Below are positions 43,938 to 52,780 of a DNA stretch of 64,000 nt, one piece after another. Every line of letters starts with the position of its first letter. Positions within the stretch are counted from its first letter, which is position 1. The stretch lies in assembly GCF_018403325.1 (NCBI RefSeq), contig NZ_BOSL01000009.1:62001-126000 (forward strand), read 5' to 3'. The notes beneath the pieces are model-generated. The model was not told the DNA's origin and searched no databases. It worked only from the letters and a program-made list of their open reading frames with translations. Source of the DNA: Paenibacillus vini. Lineage in GTDB: Bacteria; Bacillota; Bacilli; Paenibacillales; Paenibacillaceae. Both the position numbers and the translations under genes were made by a program.

Positions 43938-45905
43938 ATGAGAAAAAAATCTTTATCGATCCGGATGCGTATGATCGTTTCCTACACGATTGTATTGCTT
44001 GTCCCGAGCATCATTATCGGCTCGATTACCTATTCGGCTGCGAGCCATCGTGTAGAGCAGGACTTAATGATGAGTGCGCTGCAAAGCGTCAGCTCGGCGG
44101 ACGCGATTATCACGAATGAGATCAGTCAGAAAATGGTGGATCTCAACTATTACGGCGAACAGATTCCGGGGACGGGGGTAGATCAGGAAGTTGCGGCCGG
44201 GAGCAGCGCAATCAAGAATAAACTGCAGGAATACCAGGCCATCCACAAGGATGTCCTGAACTTGTATGTGGGGACAAACAAGGGAAGCATTTTGCTGTCT
44301 TCCGATCTGAAGCTTGACGATGACTTCGACCCGCGTACCAGAGATTGGTATGTACATGCGCTGAAGTCCAAAAAGGCGGTTGTGTCGCCTTCATATTTGT
44401 CGGTTGACGGCAAGCCGGTCGTGTCCATCTCGCAAGTGTTGGCCGATGGGAGCGGCGTGATTTCTCTAGATCTGGATTTGAGCGCGGTTGCTTCCATGAC
44501 GAATATGAAGGTAGGGAACGATGGCTATATCTTTATCGTCGACAGCACCAAGAAGCTGTTGGTTCATCCTACGGCCCAAATCGGTTCGGAGTATAAAGAA
44601 GAGTTCGTTAACCGGATGTTCCAGAGCGACAGCGGAAAGCTCGACTATTCCCAGCAGAATAACCATTATAAAATGGCATTTATGAAAAACGAGGCCACGG
44701 GCTGGAGAATCGGGGGAACGATGAGCGAAAACGAAGTTGCGGAAGGGACGGAAGGAATTCGCAATACGACGATTCTCGTCGTAGTTCTGTCTGTACTTGG
44801 CGCTGCGGTTATCGTCTTTATGAATGTCCGTTCGGTTATCCTTCCGTTGCAGAAATTAAATGAAGCGACAAGCATATTGGGAAAAGGCGATTTGACGAAA
44901 CGTCTCGATTCATTCCGTCAGGACGAAATCGGCGAATTGGCCGGCAACTTCCAGCTTATGGTGGATAACCTTAGAGGAATGGTAGAAGGCGTTCAGGATA
45001 TGACGAACAGTGTATCCGCTTCTGCAGAACAACTCTCCGCCGGGGCAGAACAAACGACGAAGGCGATCGAGCACGTGACGGTCGCGATTCATGACGTGGC
45101 TGCAGGAAGCGAGCAGCAGCTCCGGAGTGTCGAAGGCGGAACCAGCACTGTCATGGAAATGGCGCGAAAGGTGGAGGATGTCTCGGTTCAGATGCAGGAA
45201 GTTACCAGAACGATGACAGAAACAACCGAATCAGCCAATTTAGGAGCACAAGCCGCTGCGGGTACGGAGAGTACGATGCAGGGAATCCATCACACGGTAG
45301 AGGGATTGGCCGAGGTAGTCATATCTTTGAACCGGCGTGCAGAGCATATCGGTGAGATTATCAATGTAATTGCCGGCATTTCACAGCAAACGAATTTGCT
45401 TGCCCTTAATGCCTCTATCGAAGCGGCCAGAGCCGGAGAACAAGGCCGCGGGTTTGCGGTCGTCGCTTCGGAAGTCCGGAAGCTTGCCGAAGGTTCGCAG
45501 CATTCCGCCGATCAAATCAAGGAGTTGGTCGGTCATATTCAACTGGAAATGGAACAGGCCGCTACTACGATGGAAGAGGTTAAGGAGCGGGTGAATGAAG
45601 GATTGGATGCCGTGGAGAAATCCGGCAAATCCTTTAGCCAGATTCGTGATTCCGTTGTAGGAGCAGCGGCTACGATATCCCAGGCATCAGTCACCATGGA
45701 CGGAGTGGCCTCGGAAGCCGCAGAGGTAGAACTCGTGATCGGTCAGATCCGTAATTTATCGGAGGAGACGGCAGGGAATACGGAGACGATATCGGCAGCG
45801 GCGGAAGAACAGCTTGCGTCACTGGAGGAGATGGCTTCTTCCTCCGCCGATCTTAGTAGTATGGCTGAACAACTGCAGCAATTGGTCGGACAATTCAAAA
45901 TATAA
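43938..45905 (+). CDS. Methyl-accepting chemotaxis protein (Cache-HAMP-MA)
   Basis: This is a 655-residue transmembrane receptor: first helix at about 10-32 ([19 protein letters not shown]), extracellular double-Cache sensor (about 35-275, with [20 protein letters not shown] and [17 protein letters not shown]), second helix (about 280-300), HAMP (about 302-355), and the coiled-coil signalling domain to the end. The conserved tip is [20 protein letters not shown] followed by [20 protein letters not shown]. It relays binding of small solutes such as amino acids or organic acids to CheA/CheW. A sigma-D promoter directly upstream shows co-regulation with flagellar genes. AGAAGGCGG precedes the chosen ATG. 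It is monocistronic. Confidence 0.95.
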   Translation: MRKKSLSIRMRMIVSYTIVLLVPSIIIGSITYSAASHRVEQDLMMSALQSVSSADAIITNEISQKMVDLNYYGEQIPGTGVDQEVAAGSSAIKNKLQEYQAIHKDVLNLYVGTNKGSILLSSDLKLDDDFDPRTRDWYVHALKSKKAVVSPSYLSVDGKPVVSISQVLADGSGVISLDLDLSAVASMTNMKVGNDGYIFIVDSTKKLLVHPTAQIGSEYKEEFVNRMFQSDSGKLDYSQQNNHYKMAFMKNEATGWRIGGTMSENEVAEGTEGIRNTTILVVVLSVLGAAVIVFMNVRSVILPLQKLNEATSILGKGDLTKRLDSFRQDEIGELAGNFQLMVDNLRGMVEGVQDMTNSVSASAEQLSAGAEQTTKAIEHVTVAIHDVAAGSEQQLRSVEGGTSTVMEMARKVEDVSVQMQEVTRTMTETTESANLGAQAAAGTESTMQGIHHTVEGLAEVVISLNRRAEHIGEIINVIAGISQQTNLLALNASIEAARAGEQGRGFAVVASEVRKLAEGSQHSADQIKELVGHIQLEMEQAATTMEEVKERVNEGLDAVEKSGKSFSQIRDSVVGAAATISQASVTMDGVASEAAEVELVIGQIRNLSEETAGNTETISAAAEEQLASLEEMASSSADLSSMAEQLQQLVGQFKI

Positions 45906-45909
45906 TAGT

Positions 45910-45957
45910 AAGAAAAAGGGGGACTAACCGGAATCATTAAGGTCAGTCCCCTTTTTC
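45910..45957. terminator. Bidirectional terminator after the chemotaxis receptor
   Basis: AGAAAAAGGGG-ACT pairs with AGT-CCCCTTTTTCT around a loop containing ACCGGAATCATTAAGGT. A and T runs on both sides let it serve the receptor gene and the convergent acidic protein gene. Confidence 0.88.
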
Positions 45958-45975
45958 TAAAAGGTATTATCGTGT

Positions 45976-46287
45976 TTATTCCGTTTCGTCCCCGTCAAAG
46001 CCGTTAAGCAAATCGGTGCCATGCATGGCATCCGGGTCGGGAGCGGCTTGGTCTACCGGGCTCCCGGGTTGTATTTCATCTGCATCGGGAACGTCAGGCA
46101 GAGAATCCTCCATCTGGAGCTCGTCAGTATCGCTAACTTCTTCGGCAGGTTCGCTCAAGCTTTGGGTAATCCGCGTATCGTGAGGCAGCAAATCGTCGTC
46201 CGGAATATCATTTTCGGCACGATAATCGCCTAACAGTTGATAGCGTTCATAGGCTTGATCCCCTTCAGTCTTCGGGTAGTCCGGCAT
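45976..46287 (-). CDS. Acidic hypothetical protein, 103 residues
   Basis: It begins MPDYPKTEGDQAYERYQLLG and continues with a very acidic, Pro-containing sequence (DIPDDDLLPHDTRITQS, then repeated EELxxxD and PDxD patterns) to GFDGDETE. I count no Cys or Trp and no membrane segment; it is probably largely disordered. AAGGAGGCG precedes the ATG. I do not recognise a family. The location next to a chemotaxis receptor and a small membrane protein gives no functional hint. Confidence 0.7.
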   Translation of the reverse strand: MPDYPKTEGDQAYERYQLLGDYRAENDIPDDDLLPHDTRITQSLSEPAEEVSDTDELQMEDSLPDVPDADEIQPGSPVDQAAPDPDAMHGTDLLNGFDGDETE

Positions 46288-46351
46288 AAAGGTTCGCCTC
46301 CTTGATCTTAGTGTACTTACATGGAGTTTACCCTATTTCCCGTATTTCAAA

Positions 46352-46395
46352 CGGAAAGCAAGAACCGCCCGTAGAAGGGCGGTTCTTGCTTTCCG
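46352..46395. terminator. Strong 19-bp stem terminator
   Basis: CGGAAAGCAAGAACCGCCC and its exact complement flank a 6-nt loop (GTAGAA). It lies 15 bp beyond the stop of the small membrane protein gene on the minus strand. The T-run is short (TTTCC), so efficiency may rely on the very stable stem. Confidence 0.75.
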
Positions 46396-46410
46396 AACGG
46401 TAATATGGTC

Positions 46411-46587
46411 TTAAAATTTAGGGAACACGTATTTGACAAGGAAGTAAAGAAACCCGAAGAATAAAACAATGTAGGCCGCATACTTAATGAAGGTTGCCGC
46501 AACCATGCTGGGTTCCGATTTATGCTGGACATCTCTTCGTTCCACATCCACATTGCTTACTTCATTTCTATCACGAGGCTCGTACAT
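46411..46587 (-). CDS. Small tail-anchored membrane protein, 58 residues
   Basis: It reads MYEPRDRNEVSNVDVERRDV, then QHKSEPSMVAATFIK, then a single hydrophobic helix YAAYIVLFFGFLYFLVKYVF ending in PKF. The charged N-terminus should face the cytoplasm, with the C-terminal helix in the membrane. AAGGAGGG lies before the ATG, and a stable terminator follows. Small proteins of this plan occur in bacilli, but I do not recognise a named family. It is separate from the acidic protein gene by the terminator hairpin. Confidence 0.7.
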   Translation of the reverse strand: MYEPRDRNEVSNVDVERRDVQHKSEPSMVAATFIKYAAYIVLFFGFLYFLVKYVFPKF

Positions 46588-46799
46588 GGAAATCCCTCCT
46601 TATTATCATCCTGCTCAGGAATGCTTACTCTGTGCTGACTAGGACGGCAGGTCCGTTTGACTACTTTTTAAACGGTTCGGCGTACGGTGAAACAAGGAGG
46701 AGACAGCGAGCGTGATGGTGACATCTGTGGTTGACTTCATTCTTGTGGACGGCTAAAATTCTCATGAACCCCTATAGGTGGTCTGATCAAGGGCAGGAG

Positions 46800-47816
46800 A
46801 TGAATAGGCAAGTGATCACGATTTATGATATTGCAAAAACAACGGGTTTTTCACCGACCACCGTTTCCAAGGTGTTTAATGACTACGCCGATGTCAGCCC
46901 GAAAACCCGGCGCAAAATTTTAGAGACGGCCGAGCAACTGGGATATTTGCCGAATGCTCATGCCCGTTCCTTGACGACCAAGCGCTCCTGGACGATCGGA
47001 GTGCTATTTAACGAGCCTTCCGGAGCCGGAATTCTGCATCCTTACTTTGCCGGGGTAATTGAGGGATTCAAGAAAGTATCCACCTCCAGGGGATATGACC
47101 TGATGTTTATATCTAAGGACATCGGGGGGAAGAAAAGCAGTTACCTTGAGCATTGCAAAATCCGCGGCGTGGATGGGGTAGTCGTCATCTTGCCTGATTT
47201 TACGGATCCTTATTTTCTGGAGCTGCTGGAATCAAACATCCCGTGTGTTCTGCTGGACCAGGAATCGGATACGAAGAGCACGATCTACTCGGACAATATT
47301 GCCGGAGGCATCCTGGCAGTGAATTATTTGCACGAGCTCGGACACCGGCTGATCGCCCATATCGGCGGCGGGAATACCTTTGCGGGGGAGAAACGGCTTC
47401 AGGGATATTTGCAAGCGATGGAAGGACTGGGATTGCCCGTAGATCCGGAGCATGTTATTCAGGGAAGCTACGATTATACGGTTGAAAGCGGACGGATCGC
47501 CATGGAAGAGCTGCTCAAAGCCAGCGTACTGCCTTCGGCCGTCTTTGCTGCAGGGGACAACCTGGCCGTAGGGGCGATGATGGCGGTTAAAAATCAGGGT
47601 CTTCGCGTTCCGGAGGACATTTCCATCATCGGGTTCGATGATATCGAAATGGTCAAATTTTTGACACCTGCTTTGACGACGATTCGCCAGGATACATATG
47701 CACTTGGCAATAAGGCGGCCGACATGTTAATCTATACGATAGAAGGCGGGGAAGAAGTTCAATCGGATATGCTTCCGGTCGAGCTGGTTATCAGGGAGTC
47801 TTGTCGATCGCTATAA
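46800..47816 (+). CDS. LacI-family transcriptional repressor
   Basis: This is a 338-residue protein: HTH at residues 5-25 (TIYDIAKTTGFSPTTVSKVF), hinge helix PKTRRKILETAEQLGYLPNA, then a periplasmic-binding-type effector domain (about 65-338, with TIGVLFNEPSGAGILHPYF, VDGVVVILPDF, AVFAAGDNLAVGAMMAVKN and IIGFDDIEMVKFLTPALTTI). It likely represses the GH30 and phosphorylase genes behind it through two palindromes at 47842-47875, released by a glucan-derived sugar. The start is uncertain: ATG 46800 directly abuts AGGAG, GTG 46812 has 12-base spacing, and longer in-frame starts at 46764 (ATG) and 46731 (TTG) exist. The HTH begins right after 46812, so a short N-terminus is favoured. Confidence 0.9.
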   Translation: MNRQVITIYDIAKTTGFSPTTVSKVFNDYADVSPKTRRKILETAEQLGYLPNAHARSLTTKRSWTIGVLFNEPSGAGILHPYFAGVIEGFKKVSTSRGYDLMFISKDIGGKKSSYLEHCKIRGVDGVVVILPDFTDPYFLELLESNIPCVLLDQESDTKSTIYSDNIAGGILAVNYLHELGHRLIAHIGGGNTFAGEKRLQGYLQAMEGLGLPVDPEHVIQGSYDYTVESGRIAMEELLKASVLPSAVFAAGDNLAVGAMMAVKNQGLRVPEDISIIGFDDIEMVKFLTPALTTIRQDTYALGNKAADMLIYTIEGGEEVQSDMLPVELVIRESCRSL

Positions 47817-47817
47817 T
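47788..47817 (+). promoter_or_regulatory. Putative promoter of the GH30-phosphorylase operon
   Basis: TTATCA (47788-47793), 18 bp, TATAAT (47812-47817). It lies inside the last codons of the LacI gene and about 25 bp upstream of the first operator, so repressor binding would block early elongation. Confidence 0.5.
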
Positions 47818-47841
47818 GATCCCTGTTTTTTTTTAGGCAAA

Positions 47842-47857
47842 TCGAAACCGGTTTCGA
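47842..47857. promoter_or_regulatory. LacI-type operator 1 of the GH30 operon
   Basis: TCGAAACC/GGTTTCGA is a perfect 16-bp palindrome with central CCGG, in the 86-bp gap between the LacI gene and the GH30 start. Confidence 0.8.
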
Positions 47858-47860
47858 AAG

Positions 47861-47875
47861 GTTTCACTGTGAAAC
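47861..47875. promoter_or_regulatory. Second palindrome, possible operator 2
   Basis: GTTTCAC-T-GTGAAAC is a perfect 7-bp inverted repeat with a 1-bp centre, 3 bp behind operator 1. Its half-site shares GTTTC/GAAAC with operator 1, so the same regulator might bind both, or a second LacI-family protein such as CcpA might bind here. Confidence 0.6.
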
Positions 47876-47902
47876 TAACATTTGTTTAAGGAGCGGATCA
47901 AA

Positions 47903-49240
47903 ATGGCAAAATGGTCTAAAGTGTTGACATCCCGTGATACCGGAGAACGCTTGCAGTTGCAAGGGGAATTGACGGCTCAGGCAGGATCGGCGGAAGGAAA
48001 GGACAAGGTTAAGGTAACGACCGAGCAAACTTATCAAACCATCCTCGGTTTTGGAGGCGCTTTTACGGAAGCGGCGGCCTATACATTGTCCCGTATTAGT
48101 CCGGAGAAGAGAGCGGAAGTGATCCGCAGCTATTTCGACCCGGAGGAAGGACTCGGATATACGATCGGCCGGGTACACATTCACAGCTGTGATTTCGCGC
48201 TGGGCAATTATACTTATGTGGAAGAAAACGATGCTGAACTGAAAACGTTTGATATTTCGCGTGATCGAAAATGGGTGCTGCCGCTGATTCATGACGCGGT
48301 GAAATCAATCGGCAAGGATATTACGATGCTGGCTTCCCCCTGGAGTCCGCCGGCCTGGATGAAGACGAACGGGGAAATGAATCATGGCGGCCAATTGAAG
48401 CCGGAATTCCGCGAGGCCTGGGCATTGTATTATACCAAATTCATTAAGGCATACCGGGAAGAGGGCGTACCGATTTGGGGGATTACCGTCCAAAATGAGC
48501 CGGCGGCCGTGCAAACCTGGGATTCCTGCATCTTCAGCGGCGAAGAGGAACGTGATTTTGTCCGGGATCACCTCGGGCCTACAATGCACCGTGAAGGATT
48601 TGAAGACGTTAATATCCTCGTTTGGGATCATAATCGCGACCTTATCGTTGAACGGGCTTCCGCGGTTCTGTCTGATCCTGAAGCGGCCAAATACGTCTGG
48701 GGAACAGGATTCCACTGGTATGTGAGCGAGGCGTTTGAAGAAGTCGGCAAGGTTCATGACCTGTTTCCTGACAAGCATCTTCTCTTTACAGAGGGATGTC
48801 AGGAAGGCGGAGTCAAGCTGGGCGAATGGTTTACCGGAGAAAGGTACGGCCGCAATATGATCGGCGACTTGAACAATTGGACGGAAGGGTATCTCGACTG
48901 GAACCTCGTTCTTGACGAAACCGGAGGACCCAACCATGTCAACAATCTTTGCGACGCCCCGATTATAGCTGATACGGTAACAGACACCGTCCATTACAAC
49001 AGTTCGTACTACTACATTGGTCATTTTAGTAAATACATTCGTCCGGGTGCTGTCCGTGTAGGACTGTCCTCGGAAGCTTCCGGGCTGCAAATGACGGCAT
49101 TCAAGAATACAGATGCGAGCGTAGTAGTGGTCATCCAGAACGAAACCGACGAGAAGCGGGAATTCGCGATTCAATTGGGTGAAGAAACCGTCACCGATAC
49201 GCTGCCGGCCCATTCGATCGCAACTTATATTATTCAATAA
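47903..49240 (+). CDS. GH30 family glucosidase/glucanase, intracellular
   Basis: This is a 445-residue protein with the GH30 (beta/alpha)8 barrel and its beta-side domain. It opens with GFGGAFTEAAAYTLSRISPE and contains TMLASPWSPPAWMKTNGEM. The acid/base is Glu199 in ITVQNEPAA and the nucleophile is Glu297 in LLFTEGCQ. The absence of a signal peptide makes it intracellular, unlike secreted GH30 xylanases. The sequence type is that of subfamilies with glucosylceramidase or beta-1,6-glucanase/beta-glucosidase activity. The partner phosphorylase suggests that both act on imported beta-glucan oligosaccharides. AAGGAG lies 9 bp before ATG 47903. Confidence 0.92.
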   Translation: MAKWSKVLTSRDTGERLQLQGELTAQAGSAEGKDKVKVTTEQTYQTILGFGGAFTEAAAYTLSRISPEKRAEVIRSYFDPEEGLGYTIGRVHIHSCDFALGNYTYVEENDAELKTFDISRDRKWVLPLIHDAVKSIGKDITMLASPWSPPAWMKTNGEMNHGGQLKPEFREAWALYYTKFIKAYREEGVPIWGITVQNEPAAVQTWDSCIFSGEEERDFVRDHLGPTMHREGFEDVNILVWDHNRDLIVERASAVLSDPEAAKYVWGTGFHWYVSEAFEEVGKVHDLFPDKHLLFTEGCQEGGVKLGEWFTGERYGRNMIGDLNNWTEGYLDWNLVLDETGGPNHVNNLCDAPIIADTVTDTVHYNSSYYYIGHFSKYIRPGAVRVGLSSEASGLQMTAFKNTDASVVVVIQNETDEKREFAIQLGEETVTDTLPAHSIATYIIQ

Positions 49241-49280
49241 ACCAATCTCAAGACATTTCAGATGTGGAGGATAATACAAT

Positions 49281-52200
49281 ATGCCGAATTACAGTTTTGA
49301 AAAAGAGGAATTCATTATTGAGCAATTTGATCAGGCCAAGCCATTCTCCAGCTTTTTGCCCGGTTTGGCGGGTTTGAAGGGAATCCCGATGTGGACGTTT
49401 TATGCGAACCGGGGGCAGGCGGTCTGCAGCTTCGGAATTCGCGACAAGAACAGTCCGATTATGGAGTTCTCCCCGGCTAACATTATGTATCAATCCGTAT
49501 CGATGAAGGGTTTCAGAACCTTCGTTAAGCTGGAAGGCGCTGATACGATTTACGAGCCGTTCCAAAATGCTTACCCAGACCCGGCGGCACGGCGGACGAT
49601 GCGGATTTTGGCTAACGAAATCGGGATTGAAGAGATCAACGAAGCCAAAGGGTTGCGCACGAAAGTTACTTATTTTCATATACCGAACGATGACTATGCG
49701 GCACTGGTTCGTAAAGTGGAGATCACGAACATTACCGGAAAAGCGCTGCGCATGGAGGTACTGGACGGACTTCCGGAAATTTTACCGTACGGGGTAGAGA
49801 ATGCCGGATATAAAGAGATCGGAAACCTGCTCCGCAGTTGGATGGAAGTGGATAACCTGGAGAACGGAATTCCCTATTACCGGAATCGCTCCAGCACCCA
49901 TGACGAGGCGGAGATCAGCGAGGTCCGCAGCGGGCATTTCTATTTGTCGTTTGATGAACAAGGCAGCCGGATCAAACCTTTTGCCGATTTTGAGCTGGTC
50001 TTTGGCAGCAATACTTCGCTCGGGTATCCGGAAGGGTTCGCCGGTACGCCGCTTGAGGAACTGGCGGGTCGGCCGCAATACTGCACAAACAAGGTGCCTT
50101 GCGGGTTCACGGGAGTTACGGCCGAACTGGCGCCGGGGGAAAGCAAGCAGATTTACACTCTCATCGGGCACTTTGATAGTGTTGAGCGCCTGAACGAGAA
50201 GGCAGACTGTATTTCATCGCCGGCCTATATAGAGCAAAAACAAATAGAAGCACGGGAATTGACGGAAAACTTGACCGCCGACATCGCCACCAAGACGTCG
50301 ATGCCGCTGTTCGATGCTTATAGCAGACAGAGTTATCTGGACAATTTCCTGCGCGGCGGATATCCGTTTATTTTCGAGAATGGCAAGGAGGGCTTCGTAA
50401 TCCATCTGTATTCCCGTAAACACGGCGATCCGGAGCGGGATTACAACTTCTTCTCGCTGGCCCCGGAATATTATTCGCAAGGGAACGGGAATTTCCGCGA
50501 TGCGAACCAGAACCGCCGCAGCGACATTTACTTTAATCCGCGGGTCGGAACCTTCAATATCAAAACCTTCTTCAGCCTGATGCAAGCCGATGGATACAAT
50601 CCGCTCGGCGTCGAAGGTACCAGCTTCCGGGTTCCCGAAAGCCGGGCAGGCGAGCTTACGGATTGGCTGAAGGGCGCAGTGGCCGATCACAGGGAAGAGC
50701 TTCAAAGACTGTGTCTCGGCAAATTTACGCCAGGCAAGCTGATCTCCTATATCGCCGCCAATAATGTAACGTTGAACCTTGGCGAAGAACAGTTTCTGAC
50801 CGGCGTTTTCTCCCTTGCAGAGCAGGGGATCGAGGCGGCCTTTGGAGAGGGATATTGGTCGGATCACTGGACTTACAACATGGATTTGATCGACAGTTAT
50901 CTCGACATTTTCCCGGATCGTAAAGACGGGCTGCTCTACGGAGAAACGGACTATACTTACTTTGACAGTCCGGCGAGAGTTCTGCCAAGAAGCGAGAAAT
51001 ACGTTCTGAACGGCGAGCATGTGCGTCAATACGGATCGCTGGTGCACGATGAAGAGAAGATGCAGCGGTTTGGGGTCACCGCCAAATCCACCAATTGGCT
51101 GAAAACCGGACATGGTAACGGTGAAGTATACCGCACCAATTTGTTCGTCAAGCTGCTCTCCCTGTCCCTCGTTAAATTCGCTACGCTGGATCCATACGGA
51201 ATGGGCGTTGAAATGGAAGGTAACAAGCCGGGCTGGAACGATGCGATGAACGGATTACCGGGATTGTTCGGCTCAGGGATGAGCGAAACGTTCGAATTGA
51301 AGCGAATTGTGAAGTTCGTGTTGGAAGAAGCGCTTGACTCCGGGACAAGAGAGGTTCTGGTGCCTGAAGAAATTGCCGATTTGCTTCATGAGGTTAACGG
51401 ACTGCTGTCCCGGCATCTGGCAGGGGAGCTTGATTCTTTTGAATATTGGGATCAATCGGCTTCCGCGCGCGAAAGGTATCGGGAAGGGATTCGCTTCGGA
51501 ATCAGCGGAGCGGAGCAAACGGTTCAGTTGTCCACATTGGTTTCAATTTACGAAAACATGCTTCGCAAGATTGATGCCGGAATAACTGAAGCCATTTCAC
51601 TTGGCGGCGGGTTGACGCCGACGTACTTTGCTTTCGAAGCGGTGGAATACGAGCCTGTTCTTGATGAACAAGGGAATGCGGTTATTAGCGGCTACGGGTT
51701 GCCCAAGGCGAAGGTCAAGAAATTTGCGGCGCGTCCGCTGCCTCATTTCCTGGAGGGTCCGGCCCGCTGGATGAAGACGCTGGAGAACCCGGAGGAAGCG
51801 AAAGAAGCTTACGAGAACATTCGCCGCAGCGATCTTTTCGATCAAAAATTGCAGATGTACAAGACTTCGGTCAGCTTGAACGAGGAATCCCATGAAATCG
51901 GCCGGATCCGCGCGTTCACACCGGGTTGGCTGGAGCGGGAATCCGTATTTCTTCATATGAGCTATAAATACTTGCTGGCGCTATTAAAGACCGGCTTGAA
52001 GGAACAGTTCTTTGCGGAGATCCAAACCTCGCTGATTCCATTCCTGGATCCGGCGGTTTATGGCCGCAGCACGCTGGAAAACTCGTCCTTCATCGCTTCC
52101 AGCGTAAATCCGGATCCTCAGGTGCACGGCCGGGGCTTTGTAGCCAGACTCAGCGGTTCCACCGCCGAGTTCATCGGGATGTGGATTACGATGATGGCAG

Positions 52201-52502
52201 GCAAGCACGTATTCCGGGTTCAGGAAGGAGAACTTCAACTTCATTTGAATCCTTCTCTTCCGGGCTGGCTGTTTGATGCTCAAGGGCAAGTATCGTTCAA
52301 ATTCCTGGGTAGCACGGAAGTGACTTATCATAATCCGGAGAAACGGGATACCTTTGGACCGCAGGCAGCGACGATCCGCAGCATCACCGTTCATAAAAAT
52401 GACGGTACGACCTTGCGTGTGGACGGTTCCGTTATTGCCGGCGGGATTGCGGAAGATATCCGCAGCGGGAAGGCGAAGAAAATGGAAATAGAGCTTGCCT
52501 AG
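49281..52502 (+). CDS. Large inverting beta-oligoglucan phosphorylase (GH161/GH149/GH94-like)
   Basis: This is a 1,073-residue cytoplasmic protein. It opens PFSSFLPGLAGLKGIPMWTF and RGQAVCSFGIRDKNSPIMEF and has the (alpha/alpha)6 barrel motif GYWSDHWTYNMDLIDSYLDI (about 524-543), whose Asp residues are the likely general-acid position. The late segment PLPHFLEGPARWMK and a C-terminal beta domain follow. The length and opening differ from classical GH94 cellobiose phosphorylase (about 800) and resemble the larger beta-1,3-oligoglucan phosphorylases of GH149 and GH161, the latter described from Paenibacillus. It would convert oligosaccharide plus phosphate to glucose 1-phosphate. It lies 40 bp behind GH30 in the LacI-controlled operon and is followed by a terminator. 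The linkage specificity is inferred. Confidence 0.85.
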   Translation: MPNYSFEKEEFIIEQFDQAKPFSSFLPGLAGLKGIPMWTFYANRGQAVCSFGIRDKNSPIMEFSPANIMYQSVSMKGFRTFVKLEGADTIYEPFQNAYPDPAARRTMRILANEIGIEEINEAKGLRTKVTYFHIPNDDYAALVRKVEITNITGKALRMEVLDGLPEILPYGVENAGYKEIGNLLRSWMEVDNLENGIPYYRNRSSTHDEAEISEVRSGHFYLSFDEQGSRIKPFADFELVFGSNTSLGYPEGFAGTPLEELAGRPQYCTNKVPCGFTGVTAELAPGESKQIYTLIGHFDSVERLNEKADCISSPAYIEQKQIEARELTENLTADIATKTSMPLFDAYSRQSYLDNFLRGGYPFIFENGKEGFVIHLYSRKHGDPERDYNFFSLAPEYYSQGNGNFRDANQNRRSDIYFNPRVGTFNIKTFFSLMQADGYNPLGVEGTSFRVPESRAGELTDWLKGAVADHREELQRLCLGKFTPGKLISYIAANNVTLNLGEEQFLTGVFSLAEQGIEAAFGEGYWSDHWTYNMDLIDSYLDIFPDRKDGLLYGETDYTYFDSPARVLPRSEKYVLNGEHVRQYGSLVHDEEKMQRFGVTAKSTNWLKTGHGNGEVYRTNLFVKLLSLSLVKFATLDPYGMGVEMEGNKPGWNDAMNGLPGLFGSGMSETFELKRIVKFVLEEALDSGTREVLVPEEIADLLHEVNGLLSRHLAGELDSFEYWDQSASARERYREGIRFGISGAEQTVQLSTLVSIYENMLRKIDAGITEAISLGGGLTPTYFAFEAVEYEPVLDEQGNAVISGYGLPKAKVKKFAARPLPHFLEGPARWMKTLENPEEAKEAYENIRRSDLFDQKLQMYKTSVSLNEESHEIGRIRAFTPGWLERESVFLHMSYKYLLALLKTGLKEQFFAEIQTSLIPFLDPAVYGRSTLENSSFIASSVNPDPQVHGRGFVARLSGSTAEFIGMWITMMAGKHVFRVQEGELQLHLNPSLPGWLFDAQGQVSFKFLGSTEVTYHNPEKRDTFGPQAATIRSITVHKNDGTTLRVDGSVIAGGIAEDIRSGKAKKMEIELA

Positions 52503-52536
52503 ATTGATCTAGTTCCCTTAAACGTGATAAAGTTCG

Positions 52537-52569
52537 TAGCCCTGATCTCTCAGAGTTCAGGGCTATTTT
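52537..52569 (+). terminator. Terminator of the GH30-phosphorylase operon
   Basis: TAGCCCTGA and TCAGGGCTA form a perfect 9-bp stem with an 11-nt loop, followed by TTTTC, 35 bp after the phosphorylase stop. Confidence 0.85.
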
Positions 52570-52780
52570 CTATTGAGATTCTATTTCGCATCGTAATTGT
52601 AGAGTATTTTTCAATATTTGACAAAACTATTCATAGATTAAACTTGTTAATAACGGTAAAATGTTTCTGGTACGCGTACTGATTTAAATCATTCTTTATT
52701 TTCCATATTATTGAAGGTTTATCGGTTTATTGTATCGAATTAGATAGATTAGCTCTTATATTATTGGCAGGGGTGCTGGA

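Noticed and set aside
47793-47831. Terminator for the LacI gene (CAGGGA...TCCCTG plus T-run)
   Set aside because: The stem is only 6 bp with a loop of more than 20 nt. The region is better read as the TTATCA-18-TATAAT promoter of the next operon.
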